64,000 nt of DNA from Hyphomicrobium_A sp963722495 (GCA_963722495.1 CAVRND010000028.1:62001-126000), one strand, 5' to 3'. Positions 9,797-19,031 are shown, counted from the stretch's first letter. The notes: generated from the sequence alone by a model not told the origin. Made by a program: numbers and translations.

Positions 9797-12700
9797 ATGA
9801 AGATCACGCGGCGCTTCACCACTGCGGGCAGCTCGCCCTACGCCACCATCGAATTCCGCCGCGCGACCAGCGAGATCAAGAACCCCGACGGCTCGATCGT
9901 CTTCCGCCTCGACGGCTTCGAGGTGCCGAAGGATTGGAGCCAGGTCGCCGCCGACATCCTGGCGCAGAAGTATTTCCGCAAGGCCGGCGTCGCCCGCCGC
10001 CTGAAGAAGGTGGAAGAGACGCAGATCCCGTCGTGGGCCTGGCGCTCCGTCCCCGACGAGAAGGCGCTTGCCGAGCTGCCGAAGGAGGAGCGCTACGGCT
10101 GCGAGACCGACGCGCGCCAGGTGTTCGACCGCCTCGCCGGCACGTGGACCTACTGGGGCCTCAAGGGCGGCTACTTCTCCACCGAAGAGGACGCGCAGGC
10201 GTTCTATGACGAGCACCGCTACATGCTCGCCATGCAGATGGCGGCGCCGAACAGCCCGCAGTGGTTCAACACCGGCCTGCATTGGGCCTACGGCATCGAC
10301 GGCCCCGGCCAGGGCCACCTCTACGTCGACCACGAGACCGGCAAGCTGACCGTCTCCGATTCGGCCTACGAGCATCCGCAGCCGCACGCCTGCTTCATCC
10401 AGTCGGTCGAGGACGATCTCGTCAACGAGAACGGCATCATGGATCTGTGGGTGCGCGAGGCGCGCCTGTTCAAGTACGGCTCGGGCACCGGCTCCAACTT
10501 CTCGAGCCTGCGCGGCGCCAACGAGAAGCTGTCGGGCGGCGGCAAGTCGTCGGGCCTGATGAGCTTCCTGAAGATCGGCGATCGCGCCGCCGGCGCCATC
10601 AAGTCGGGCGGCACGACGCGCCGCGCCGCCAAGATGGTCGTCGTCGACGTCGACCATCCGGACATCGAGGAATACATCAACTGGAAGGTGAAGGAGGAGC
10701 AGAAGGTCGCCGCCCTCGTCACCGGCTCGAAGATTTGCCAGAAGCGCCTGCAGGCCGTGATGAAGGCCTGCGTCAACTGCGACGGTGCCGCGGAGCGGGC
10801 AGAAGAGCGCTGCTTCGACCCGGCCAAGAACCCGGCCCTGAAGCGCGCCGTCAAAGAGGCGCGCCGCGACGAGGTGCCGAACAACTACATCCTGCGCGTC
10901 ATCCAGTTCGCCAAGCAGGGCTACAAGGAGATCGAGTTCGCCACCTACGACACGGATTGGGATTCGGAAGCCTATCTCACCGTCTCGGGCCAGAACTCCA
11001 ACAACTCGGTGCGCGTCACCGACGAGTTCCTCAATCGCGTCGAGGAGGACGGCGACTGGGATCTGATGCGCCGCCTCAACGGCAAGCCGCACAAGACGCT
11101 CAAGGCGCGCGACCTGTGGGACCAGATCGGTCACGCGGCGTGGGCCTCGGCCGATCCCGGCATCCAGTTCCACACCACCATCAACGACTGGCACACCTGC
11201 CCGAAGAGCGGCCCGATCCGCGCTTCCAACCCGTGCTCGGAATACATGTTCCTCGACGACACGGCGTGCAACCTCGCCTCCGTCAACCTGATGACGTTCC
11301 GCAATCAGAAGACGGGCGAGTTCGACGTCACCGGCTTTGAGCACGCCTGCCGCCTATGGACGGTCGTGCTCGAGATCTCGGTGTTGATGGCGCAATTCCC
11401 GTCGCGCCAGATCGCCGAGCTTTCCTATCGCTACCGCACGCTCGGCCTCGGCTTCGCCAACATCGGCGGCCTGCTGATGGCCGGCGGCATCGGCTATGAC
11501 TCGGCTCCGGGCCGCGCCATCTGCGGCGCCATCTCGGCCATCATGACCGGCGTCGCCTACGCCACCTCGGCCGAAATGGCGCGCGAGCTCGGGCCGTTCC
11601 CCGGCTATCACGCCAACGCCGCCGACATGCTGCGCGTCATCCGCAATCATCGCCGCGCCGCCTACGGCCAGAAGGACGGCTATGAGAAGCTGGCGACGCC
11701 GCCGGTGCCGCTCGACCATGCGGCCTGCCCGGACGCGGCACTGATCGAGGCTGCCAAGCGCGCCTGGGACAGCGCCATCGCGCTCGGCCAGAACCACGGC
11801 TTCCGCAACGCGCAGGCGACCGTCGTCGCGCCGACCGGCACCATCGGCCTCGTCATGGATTGCGACACGACCGGCATCGAGCCCGACTTCGCACTGGTGA
11901 AGTTCAAGAAGCTGGCCGGCGGCGGCTACTTCAAGATCATCAACCGCGCCGTGCCCGCCGCGCTGCGCACGCTCGGCTACCGCGAGAGCGAGATCGCCGA
12001 GATCGAGGCCTATGCCGTCGGTCACGGCTCGCTGGCGCAGGCGCCGGCGATCAACCCGGCCTCGCTGAAGGCCAAGGGCTTCGACGCCGAAGCGCTGGCC
12101 AAGATCCATGCGGGTCTGGAGAGCGCCTTCGACATCAAGTTCGTGTTCAACAAGTGGGTGCTGGGCGAGAGCTACATCGTCGACAAGCTCAAGGTCCCGG
12201 CCGACAAGATCAAGGATCCGGCCTTCGACCTGCTGACGGCGCTCGGCTTCACCAAGAAGGACATCGAAGCCGCCAACGAGCACGTCTGCGGAGCGATGAC
12301 GCTGGAAGGCGCGCCGCACATCAAGGCGGAGCACCTGTCGGTGTTCGATTGCGCCAACCCGTGCGGCCGCAAGGGCAAGCGCTATCTCTCGGTCGACAGC
12401 CACATCTACATGATGGCCGCCTCGCAGCCGTTCATCTCGGGCGCCATCTCCAAGACCATCAACATGCCGAACGATGCGACCGTCGAGGAGTGCAAGGCGA
12501 GCTACATGCTGTCCTGGCGCCTGGCGCTGAAGGCCAACGCGCTCTATCGCGACGGCTCGAAGCTCTCCCAGCCGCTCAACTCGCAGATTCTCGGCGACGA
12601 CATCGACGAGCAGGAGGAAGCCGCCGAGCAGATGCTGGCCGACAAGCCGATGGCGGCGCGTGCCAGCGTCGCGGCCGAGCGCATCGTCGAACGCATCATC

Positions 12701-13591
12701 GAGCGCGTGCGCGCGCAGGAGCGCGAGAAGCTTCCGAACCGCCGCAAGAGCTACACGCAGAAGGCCACCGTCGGCGGCCACAAGGTGTACCTCCACACCG
12801 GCGAGTACGAGGACGGGCGCCTGGGCGAGATCTTCATCGACATGCACAAGGAAGGCGCCGCCTTCCGCTCGTTGATGAACAACTTCGCCATCGCCATCTC
12901 GCTCGGCCTGCAGTACGGCGTGCCGCTCGAGGAGTACGTCGAAGCCTTCACCTTCACGCGCTTCGAGCCGGCCGGCCTCGTCACCGGCAACGAGACGATC
13001 AAGAACGCCACGTCGGTGCTCGACTACATCTTCCGCGAGCTCGCCGTGTCCTATCTCGGCCGTCACGACCTCGCTCATGTCGACCCGCGCGAGATCGTCG
13101 GCGAGACGGGCCTTGGCTCATCCGACGAGGAGACCGACGAGACGCTCGATCTCGAGCTGCCGCCGAGCGTCAGCAAGGTCGTGTCGAAGGGCTTCATGCG
13201 CGGCAACAAGCTGCGCCTGGCTTCGGGTGGACGCGCCCAGACCGGCAGTGCCGTTGCGGCATTCGACGATCTGGCGTCCTTCCCCGCCGTCGAAAGCGAG
13301 ACCGCCGTCTATCCGATGACCGACGGCGCCACGGCTCTCAAGGCGGACAGCGAGGTCATGTACTCGCGCATGACGGTGACGCGTGCCGAGATCTCGGTGA
13401 AGTCGCGCGAGGCCGATCTGCGACCTGAGGCACGGATCCGCGGCTACGAGGGTGAGAACTGCCGCGAGTGCGGAAACTTCACGCTCGTGCGCAACGGCAC
13501 CTGCCTCAAGTGCGACACATGCGGCGGCACCAGCGGCTGCAGTAGTAGATGGGTGCATGAGGTGTGTGTGAGTGGGGTGGGGTGCTGTTAG
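9797..13591 (+). CDS. nrdJ: vitamin B12-dependent (class II) ribonucleotide reductase
   Basis: Reduces ribonucleotides to deoxyribonucleotides using adenosylcobalamin. Recognised from the N-terminal block GCETDARQVFDRLAGTWTYWG, the substrate region NSPQWFNTGLHWAYGIDGPG, the catalytic NPCSE motif at residues 478-482, the loop APTGTIGLVMDCDTTGIEPD, and the C-terminal redox-active, zinc-ribbon-like tail CRECGNFTLVRNGTC beginning at Cys1222. ATG 9797 is chosen because family homology starts there and GGGGG lies upstream; in-frame codons further upstream have no similarity. The family normally ends just after a GCS-like sequence. Here 16 extra residues (SRWVHEVCVSGVGCC) run into a G-rich tract; one inserted base after 13540 would bring TAGTAG into frame, so the extension may be an artefact. 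Confidence 0.97.
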   Translation: MKITRRFTTAGSSPYATIEFRRATSEIKNPDGSIVFRLDGFEVPKDWSQVAADILAQKYFRKAGVARRLKKVEETQIPSWAWRSVPDEKALAELPKEERYGCETDARQVFDRLAGTWTYWGLKGGYFSTEEDAQAFYDEHRYMLAMQMAAPNSPQWFNTGLHWAYGIDGPGQGHLYVDHETGKLTVSDSAYEHPQPHACFIQSVEDDLVNENGIMDLWVREARLFKYGSGTGSNFSSLRGANEKLSGGGKSSGLMSFLKIGDRAAGAIKSGGTTRRAAKMVVVDVDHPDIEEYINWKVKEEQKVAALVTGSKICQKRLQAVMKACVNCDGAAERAEERCFDPAKNPALKRAVKEARRDEVPNNYILRVIQFAKQGYKEIEFATYDTDWDSEAYLTVSGQNSNNSVRVTDEFLNRVEEDGDWDLMRRLNGKPHKTLKARDLWDQIGHAAWASADPGIQFHTTINDWHTCPKSGPIRASNPCSEYMFLDDTACNLASVNLMTFRNQKTGEFDVTGFEHACRLWTVVLEISVLMAQFPSRQIAELSYRYRTLGLGFANIGGLLMAGGIGYDSAPGRAICGAISAIMTGVAYATSAEMARELGPFPGYHANAADMLRVIRNHRRAAYGQKDGYEKLATPPVPLDHAACPDAALIEAAKRAWDSAIALGQNHGFRNAQATVVAPTGTIGLVMDCDTTGIEPDFALVKFKKLAGGGYFKIINRAVPAALRTLGYRESEIAEIEAYAVGHGSLAQAPAINPASLKAKGFDAEALAKIHAGLESAFDIKFVFNKWVLGESYIVDKLKVPADKIKDPAFDLLTALGFTKKDIEAANEHVCGAMTLEGAPHIKAEHLSVFDCANPCGRKGKRYLSVDSHIYMMAASQPFISGAISKTINMPNDATVEECKASYMLSWRLALKANALYRDGSKLSQPLNSQILGDDIDEQEEAAEQMLADKPMAARASVAAERIVERIIERVRAQEREKLPNRRKSYTQKATVGGHKVYLHTGEYEDGRLGEIFIDMHKEGAAFRSLMNNFAIAISLGLQYGVPLEEYVEAFTFTRFEPAGLVTGNETIKNATSVLDYIFRELAVSYLGRHDLAHVDPREIVGETGLGSSDEETDETLDLELPPSVSKVVSKGFMRGNKLRLASGGRAQTGSAVAAFDDLASFPAVESETAVYPMTDGATALKADSEVMYSRMTVTRAEISVKSREADLRPEARIRGYEGENCRECGNFTLVRNGTCLKCDTCGGTSGCSSRWVHEVCVSGVGCC

Positions 13592-13715
13592 GTGGAAGCC
13601 GGGTAGTTGGTGGTTGGTGTTGAGATATATGAAGGGAGGGCGTGATAGATGCGTGGTGATTATGGGGCGGATGTGGGGTTGGTGCTATGGCTTGATCTGG
13701 GGCTATGCGCTGATG
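13546..13715 (+). repeat. strongly G-rich, C-poor spacer after nrdJ
   Basis: Over 170 nt the plus strand has by my count about 81 G and 14 C, unlike anything nearby. It includes GAGTGGGGTGGGGTG, TGGTGGTTGG, GGGAGGG and ATGTGGGGTTGGTG runs. Such a strand could form G-quadruplex or R-loop structures when transcribed. Short open frames across it on both strands have biased, low-complexity translations and no recognisable features, so I do not call a gene. Confidence 0.6.
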
Positions 13716-13812
13716 GGCGCACTTTCGCGAGTTAACGGTTCTGCCTGGAAGCACCCGCGCTATTTAGCCTAGCGCGTGCAGCGACGCACTTCCTGCGATG
13801 ACGCCAACAAGA

Positions 13813-14290
13813 TGACGGGACCCAACAACTTATCGCGATACTGGGTCTCGGTCTGATCGCGTGCAGCGGAGCCGCCGGGCTGTGGCTCTATTTCAACATT
13901 GACCTGCAGAGAGCTAGGCAGTTGTTCAGGGCCAGACAGAGCTTGCGACCACGCATCTCAAATGACGAGAGAGCATACCGAGCAGATGCATCTCCTTGCC
14001 CGTGCCTACGAACGCGATACGAGTTTTGTGCTGCGCTACGCGGCACGGACTCGTGCCGTGGCGCCCCGCACTGCTCGAAGTGGCACACTACCCTGGGACC
14101 ATAACCCTGGGGGAAGTAGTGCTCGACAATCATGTGGCCAGAGCCATTGCCAAGACTGCGAAAAAGGAAGCCGTCAAGCAGCGCAAGGCTATCAAGCGTG
14201 AGGTGTCGCCGGTGATCGACTCCGGCTGGGTTACCGAGGTCATTACCCAGCGCCAATTGCCACCGCCACCCATGCGTCTTGGTGCGATTT
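13813..14290 (+). pseudogene. possible degenerate or frameshifted small membrane-protein gene
   Basis: Three frames in succession look protein-like: LIAILGLGLIACSG followed by LWLYFNID (about 13829-13890, membrane or lipoprotein-like), then LLARAYERDTSFVLRYAAR (about 13990-14050), then ITLGEVVLDNHVARAIAKTA and KREVSPVIDSGWVTEVIT (about 14100-14250). No single frame spans them and the first has no normal start codon. It may be one indel-broken gene or chance. I do not recognise the family. Confidence 0.25.
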
Positions 14291-14335
14291 AGCGGGAGGC
14301 GACAAAGGGTAGGGGGGCCAGCTGCGCGCGATCGC

Positions 14336-14395
14336 TTGCGTGGATGCCGGCCTCAACCGGAATGACGAATGGGGAGCGGCAGTCGTGAGGATCGG
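14336..14395. repeat. single copy of a short palindromic intergenic repeat
   Basis: GCGTGGATGCCGGCCTCAACC followed by GGAATGACGAATGGGG resembles the short dispersed intergenic repeats of alphaproteobacteria that pair a GGATGCCGG-type arm with a CCGGAATGACG-type arm. Only one copy is in this window, so the assignment rests on memory of the pattern. Confidence 0.4.
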
Positions 14396-14399
14396 GACG

Positions 14400-14633
14400 A
14401 TGACCAAACTGGCCCAACTCACGCCTCTGTTCGAGATGACCGCTGCCGAGCTTCGACAGCATCGATTCGGCGAGTTGCTCAGCGCTCGGACCCCACCGTT
14501 CGAGCGCGGGCAGCTGACGGCGGAGGATCTCGCACTCACAAATGTGCGCACTAGGGACTACGACCGCGCGGCACAGCGGCACCAACTCTGGCTCGCGCGC
14601 TACCTGGAGTCATGCCAAGCGGGGGCAACATGA
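14400..14633 (+). CDS. hypothetical 77-residue protein
   Basis: Unrecognised. A charged, soluble, mostly helical sequence (MTKLAQLTPLFEMTAAELRQ, then RTPPFERGQLTAEDLALTNV and RDYDRAAQRHQLWLARYLE). It overlaps the next gene by 4 bp (ATGA), implying translational coupling and a shared role. No signal peptide or membrane segment. The palindromic repeat at 14336 ends just before its start. Confidence 0.5.
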   Translation: MTKLAQLTPLFEMTAAELRQHRFGELLSARTPPFERGQLTAEDLALTNVRTRDYDRAAQRHQLWLARYLESCQAGAT

Positions 14634-15241
14634 CCGATTTACCGCTGGTTCAACGCCCGGCTCCGGTCAGCGTCTATTTGCTGGCCGAGCACCTCGACGC
14701 GGCGCTCGCCGCCGGCGAGGATCTGACGAGCGTGCTCTTCATCTGGTCCGGTCCACAGCCGCGCGATCCCGAAGGGATCGCCGAGCTGCGCGCCGGTCAG
14801 CGCGGCGCCATCGAGCGCATTCGTACCTTCGAGCTCGCGCTCTTGTCGCGTGTCATCAAGGGACGCGAGTGGGCAATCGAGGTGGCCGAGAACGAAGAGC
14901 GCTTCGCCATGATGGCGCGGCTCTATCTGTCGGGCACGGTGATCCTGCTCGATGCGGTGGCGGAGTGCGCAGACGTCAGCGCCGCGGACTTCGATGCCGG
15001 CGACGGCTTGTTGGCCTATGTCCGCAGCCGCGGAATGATCGCCGAGGACGCGGCGGCGCTTTCCGACACGGCACCGCTGGTTGCAGGCGAGAACTTCCTC
15101 GTCGCGCGCCGCATCCCGCTCGGGCCGCTGCTCGATCTCGTCGCCACCTTCCTCGATACACTCGAGGCCGAGTACGACCTGTTCGTCACATACAAAGACG
15201 GCGGGTCGGCCTTCAGCCTTCCCGCCGCCCTGTTGCGTTGA
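14630..15241 (+). CDS. hypothetical 203-residue protein coupled to the preceding gene
   Basis: Unrecognised. Start taken as ATG 14630, overlapping the upstream stop by 4 bp with AAGCGGGGG upstream; an ATG 18 bp earlier is the alternative. The protein is acidic and alanine/leucine-rich with no clear membrane span or signal. Features: VSVYLLAEHLDAALAAGEDL near the start, an apparent helix RTFELALLSRVIKGREWAIE, and ARRIPLGPLLDLVATFLDTL near the end. Codon use and length suggest a real gene. The two-gene unit stands alone between a degenerate stretch and the convergent rlpA gene. Confidence 0.65.
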   Translation: MTDLPLVQRPAPVSVYLLAEHLDAALAAGEDLTSVLFIWSGPQPRDPEGIAELRAGQRGAIERIRTFELALLSRVIKGREWAIEVAENEERFAMMARLYLSGTVILLDAVAECADVSAADFDAGDGLLAYVRSRGMIAEDAAALSDTAPLVAGENFLVARRIPLGPLLDLVATFLDTLEAEYDLFVTYKDGGSAFSLPAALLR

Positions 15242-15257
15242 GACGTCCGTTACTGCG

Positions 15258-16596
15258 TTACAGCGGGCGGAGGTTGTCCGACATCAGCTGACCCGCACTG
15301 CGGCCGGACTTGCTGCGCCCGCCGCTGCCGTAGTTGCGCTCCACCTGGGCGTAGCGCGAGCGGTACCGATATTCGCGCTCGGGATCGTAGCTGCGGCGCT
15401 CCTCGTAGCTGGCGACCTCGCGACGCGAACGGCGGCGCTCGGACTTGCCGCTGTCCTCGTCGTCGTCGCTCTTGCGAGCGACTTTCTTCTTCGCGCTCTT
15501 GCGCGGCTTTGCGTCTTCCTCGTCGGCTACTGCCGCCACGCGAGCCTTCGGCGCCTTCTTGGCTTCCGGAGCCTCACGGGCTTCGGCTGCCTGCCTCGGG
15601 GCCGCCGCCTGCTTGGTAATCGACGACGTCTCGGTCACCGAGGCGACGACCTTGGCAGGGACTACAGCCTTGGCAGGCTCGTCGACGACGCGATCCTCAT
15701 CCCAAGTGGTCTGATTGGTGGCCTGCTGCGAACCGCGCGCCTCCTTCGAACCGTGGGATTGGGCCGCAAGCAGATCGGCGCGGCTCTGGGTCGAGAACCC
15801 GCCGAAGGCGATCGGCGTGCGCTGCGCGTCGTCGCCCGAGTAGGCGAGCGTCAACGTACGGCCCGATGGCCTGGGGCGCCTCGGCGACCAGCATGTCGGA
15901 GCCGATGGCTTGTCCCTTGAACGCGTTGGCCGTCGTCACAGGAGCGAACGGAGAACCGGTCGTCGCCTTGAATGCCAGAACCACGGCCATGCCGCGCTGT
16001 GCATCATCGAGGCTTGCGTACTGCCCGATGTCGCCGGGCACCGGATCGTAGTCGCGGTTCTTGACGTACTTCGTCTCGGCAACCTCAGGCGCTTTGATCA
16101 CACGCACCTTCAGCTTGGCAACGCCTTCGCCTTCGAAGCCGAGCTTCTCGGCAGCGGCACGCGACAGATCGAGCGTGCGGTTGCCCCAGTAGGGGCCGGC
16201 ATTGTTCACGCGCACGACAAGCGCGCGCTTGTTGGTTGGACTCCACACGAGCAACTGCGTGCCGTCGGGATAGATGGGGCTCGCGGTGTTGTCGGGACGA
16301 TCAGGATGGAAGCGCTCCCCCGACGACGTGAGGCCGCACGGATTGAAGCGGTCCTTGCTGCAGTCGTCATAGTGAGAGGCAGTGATCGACTGTTCCACGC
16401 CGACCAGCGCGGCAGTCTCTTCAATCGTTTTCACGCGATGGCACTTGCCAACGAAACAATATGTCTTCCCCGGCGTCTTTGCCTCTACGGGCGAGGACGT
16501 GGTTGCCGGAATGGCCACCGCAGCGACCGCGGAAGCGATCGAAGCGATGCACGCCAGGCGAACGCGCTTCGCCCACGTGATTTTGCTCAACGCCAT
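15258..16596 (-). CDS. rlpA: RlpA-family septal ring lytic transglycosylase-like protein, frameshifted
   Basis: Exported protein with a double-psi beta-barrel domain that in RlpA cleaves denuded peptidoglycan glycan strands at the septum. The domain is clear: ASHYDDCSKDRFNPCGLTSS, GERFHPDRPDNTASPIYPDG, ALVVRVNNAGPYWGNRTLDL and SRAAAEKLGFEGEG, the usual order. Signal peptide at the start (ATG 16596; ACIASIASAVAAVAIPATTSS). A frame change near 15855 joins it to a long basic and charged tail (KKAPKARVAAVADEE, KPRKSAKKKVARKSDDDEDS, then arginine/tyrosine-rich sequence) ending at 15258. Two cysteines (YDDCSKDRFNPCG) in the barrel loop may form a disulfide. Confidence 0.85.
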
Positions 16597-16765
16597 TTCA
16601 CAACTCCGTATTTGTTATTCTTTAAGAGACGGCGAGGAACGGCGCTGCAGAACGCTTCGTTCCACAAACCTCGCCCCCACACCGGCCCGCTTGAAACAGG
16701 AGGAAGAGGAGATAACGCGGCAGGTCACTGTGCGATGCCGTCGCTGCGACGCATGGCCGCTAAAT

Positions 16766-17509
16766 TCACACTAAACCGCGTGCGATCAGTTTTTCCTCGA
16801 GGCTGGCGCGCGCGCTTTCGAGCAGGCTCGAATCTGTTGCGCGCAGAACAAGTTGAGTGGAGATGCGCCCCTCTGAAAAAGACGGATAGCTGCCCATTGC
16901 AACATCCGGAAACTTTTTTTGATGCGTGGCAAAAATATCTGCCACCTCTCCTTCGGCTCGAAAAAGTTTGATCGTCGCCGTGAGCATTTTGGCTCCGGTG
17001 CGCATTTTCGGCGTCACGTCGTCGAGCATAACTTGCATCACGTCGGGCACGCCGGCGAGCACAATGACGTTGCCAATCATGAAGCCGGGCGCGATCGAAA
17101 CGGGGTTCGCAATCAGCTCCGCGCCATGCGGAATGCGCGCCATGCGCATGCGTGCCGGCGTCGGCTCGACACCGCGTTTCTCGAAGAACGCATTGAGCAA
17201 TGCAACGGCGCGCGGATCGTGATCGATCGGCACGCCCAGCGCCTTGGCGATTGCATCGGCGGTGATGTCGTCATGCGTCGGGCCGATGCCGCCGGTCGTG
17301 ATCAGGTACGCGTGGCGTGCGCGCAGATCATTCACCGCCGCGACGATAGCCGCCTCGTCGTCAGCGACGATGCGCACCTCCTGCAGCCGAATGCCGACGC
17401 GCGTGAAGTGCGCCGCGATGTAGTTGATGTTGCGGTCCTGCGTGCGGCCGGAGAGGATCTCGTCGCCGATCACCAGCACCGCCGCCGTGACGATGTCTTC
17501 CCCGCTCAA
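16766..17509 (-). CDS. CinA N-terminal-type molybdopterin-binding domain protein
   Basis: A 247-residue stand-alone version of the competence/damage-inducible protein A N-terminal domain (MoCF-binding fold). Family blocks: AAVLVIGDEILSGRTQDRN, HAYLITTGGIGPTHDDITAD, AIAKALGVPIDHDPRAVALL, NPVSIAPGFMIGNVIVLAGV and PSFSEGRISTQLVLRA. The related enzymes of this family act as nucleotide pyrophosphatases, but activity here is not shown. It lacks the C-terminal nicotinamide-nucleotide amidase domain of full-length CinA. It diverges from sfsA across the palindromic element at 17550. Confidence 0.9.
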   Translation of the reverse strand: MSGEDIVTAAVLVIGDEILSGRTQDRNINYIAAHFTRVGIRLQEVRIVADDEAAIVAAVNDLRARHAYLITTGGIGPTHDDITADAIAKALGVPIDHDPRAVALLNAFFEKRGVEPTPARMRMARIPHGAELIANPVSIAPGFMIGNVIVLAGVPDVMQVMLDDVTPKMRTGAKMLTATIKLFRAEGEVADIFATHQKKFPDVAMGSYPSFSEGRISTQLVLRATDSSLLESARASLEEKLIARGLV

Positions 17510-17549
17510 GGCACTTCTCCGTCTCGTCTGGCGAGCGCTGTCTTAGCAC

Positions 17550-17635
17550 CTAGTGTCCCGATTCCGAAGTTCGCCAGCATTTGCTGCGCGGCACCCCGCC
17601 TCTCACAATTGCGAATTTATCGATCATCACCCTAG
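17550..17635. repeat. CTAG-ended palindromic element, mixed type (copy C)
   Basis: Starts CTAGTGTCCC-GATTCCGAAG-TTCGCCAGC, like the left end of copy A at 39886, and ends GCGAATTT-ATCGATCATCACCCTAG, like the right end of copy B at 39977. The 86-bp unit thus combines both types. It lies between the divergent CinA-like gene and sfsA, and its right end is only 10 bp before the sfsA ATG, so it may contribute promoter or ribosome-site sequence. Confidence 0.75.
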
Positions 17636-17644
17636 GCTCGCGGC

Positions 17645-18358
17645 ATGCGATTCCCCTCCCCCCTCGTGCGCGGCCGCCTCAAGCAGCGCTACAAGAGGTT
17701 CCTCGCCGACGTGGTCCTCGACAGCGGCGAGCACATCACCGCCGCCTGCCCCAACACCGGCGCCATGGTCGGGCTGACAGCGCCCGGGTCTGTCGTCTGG
17801 CTGTCGCGGAGCGAAGCCGTGACGCGCAAGTACCCGCACACCTGGGAGATAGTCGAAGCCGATCTGGGCAGCGGCCCGACCCTCGTCGGCATTAACCCCA
17901 TGCAGCCCAACCGCCTTGTCGCCGAGGCCATCGCTGCCGGGATGATAAAAAAGCTGACGGGTTACGAGAATGCGCGCCGCGAGGTGAAGTACGGCGAGGC
18001 GAGCCGCATCGACATGCTGCTCGAAGACCCGCGCAAAGGCCGCTGCTACGTCGAGGTCAAGAACGTCCACTTGATGCGCGAGGCGGGGCGGGCGGAATTT
18101 CCCGACTGCGTGACGACGCGCGGCGCCAAGCATTTGCGCGAGTTGAGCGCGATGGTGGCGCAGGGCCACCGCGCGGTCATGGTCTATCTGGTCCAGCGCG
18201 CTGACGCCGAGACCTTCTCCATCGCCGGCGACCTTGATCCCGGATACGCCCAGGCGTTCAAGCTCGCCACGGCGGCTGGCGTCGAGGCGCTGGCCTACCG
18301 CTGCCGCCTGACGCCGGAAGAAATCGTCGTCGACAAGGCCGTCCGGATCGTGCGCTAG
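17645..18358 (+). CDS. sfsA: SfsA DNA/RNA nuclease family (sugar fermentation stimulation protein)
   Basis: Family of DNA-binding, nuclease-fold proteins. Typical blocks: PSPLVRGRLKQRYKRFLADV, HCPNTG-type sequence ITAACPNTGAMVGL, then KYPHTWEIVEAD, NPMQPNRLVAEAIAAG, VKYGEASRIDMLLED (the Asp of the PD-(D/E)xK-like core) and RCYVEVKNVHLMREAGRAEF containing the E-V-K of the same core. The C-terminal half has TTRGAKHLRELSAMVAQG and RAVMVYLVQRADAETF. Intact, 237 residues, normal length. The start has no strong Shine-Dalgarno sequence; a palindromic element ends immediately upstream. Confidence 0.95.
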   Translation: MRFPSPLVRGRLKQRYKRFLADVVLDSGEHITAACPNTGAMVGLTAPGSVVWLSRSEAVTRKYPHTWEIVEADLGSGPTLVGINPMQPNRLVAEAIAAGMIKKLTGYENARREVKYGEASRIDMLLEDPRKGRCYVEVKNVHLMREAGRAEFPDCVTTRGAKHLRELSAMVAQGHRAVMVYLVQRADAETFSIAGDLDPGYAQAFKLATAAGVEALAYRCRLTPEEIVVDKAVRIVR

Positions 18359-18518
18359 GCACGGCCGTTAGCCTGGTCAATCGCCTGCCAGCCTACGATT
18401 TTGTAATGGCACGGCCCGCGCTCGCCTGTAACTAAACGGCTCCGCGCACGTACTCCTGAACGAGCCGCGCCGCCGATCGAGGCGACCCGCACCAGAACCT
18501 CCACCCCGGAGATGCATT

Positions 18519-19031
18519 ATGCTGACGCGTCGGAATTTCGGCCTTGCTGCACTCGGCCTTGCGGCCGCCGGTACAAGCTGGCGCACGAGTGCCCACGCCA
18601 ACGAGGAAACAATGACAACAACAACCAAGTCCCCGTTCGAGATCACCAAGACGCCCGAGGAGTGGCGCAAGATGCTCACCCCCGAGCAATTCCATGTGCT
18701 GCGCGAGCACGGCACCGAGCGCGCCGGCACGAGCCCGCTGGACAAGAATTACGCTGCCGGCACGTATGACTGCGCGGGCTGCGACCTGCCGCTGTTCTCC
18801 TCGGAGACCAAGTTCAACAGCGGCACGGGCTGGCCCAGCTTCTACAAGCCGCTCGACAATGCCGTCGGCAACACGGTCGATAAGGCCTTCTTCATGACCC
18901 GGACCGAAGTTCATTGCCGCCGCTGCGGCGGACACCTCGGGCACGTCTTCGACGACGGCCCCCCGCCGACCGGTCTGCGCTACTGCATGAACGGCGTCTC
19001 ATTGAAGTTCGTGCCCAAGGCGGCGAGTTAA
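18519..19031 (+). CDS. msrB: peptide-methionine (R)-S-oxide reductase, Tat-exported
   Basis: Reduces methionine-R-sulfoxide in proteins. An N-terminal twin-arginine signal (TRRNFGLAALGLAAAGTS) indicates export of the folded, zinc-containing enzyme to the periplasm. MsrB motifs: zinc CxxC pairs CAGC and CRRC, the substrate block FNSGTGWPSFYKPLD, GHLGHVFDDGPPPTG and the catalytic cysteine in RYCMNGVSL (Cys156). It is followed 31 bp later by a YkvA-family gene and then msrA, so the three probably form one operon for repair of oxidised periplasmic proteins. Confidence 0.96.
   Translation: MLTRRNFGLAALGLAAAGTSWRTSAHANEETMTTTTKSPFEITKTPEEWRKMLTPEQFHVLREHGTERAGTSPLDKNYAAGTYDCAGCDLPLFSSETKFNSGTGWPSFYKPLDNAVGNTVDKAFFMTRTEVHCRRCGGHLGHVFDDGPPPTGLRYCMNGVSLKFVPKAAS

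Noticed and set aside
13572..13772. A 66-residue frame in the G-rich tract as a gene
   Set aside because: The tryptophan/glycine-rich translation follows from base composition alone, and there is no ribosome site or family feature.
16919..17635. A plus-strand frame ending in SVPIPKFAS... as a gene
   Set aside because: It is antisense to the CinA-like gene, and its end comes from the palindromic element. It is useful only as evidence for the repeat.
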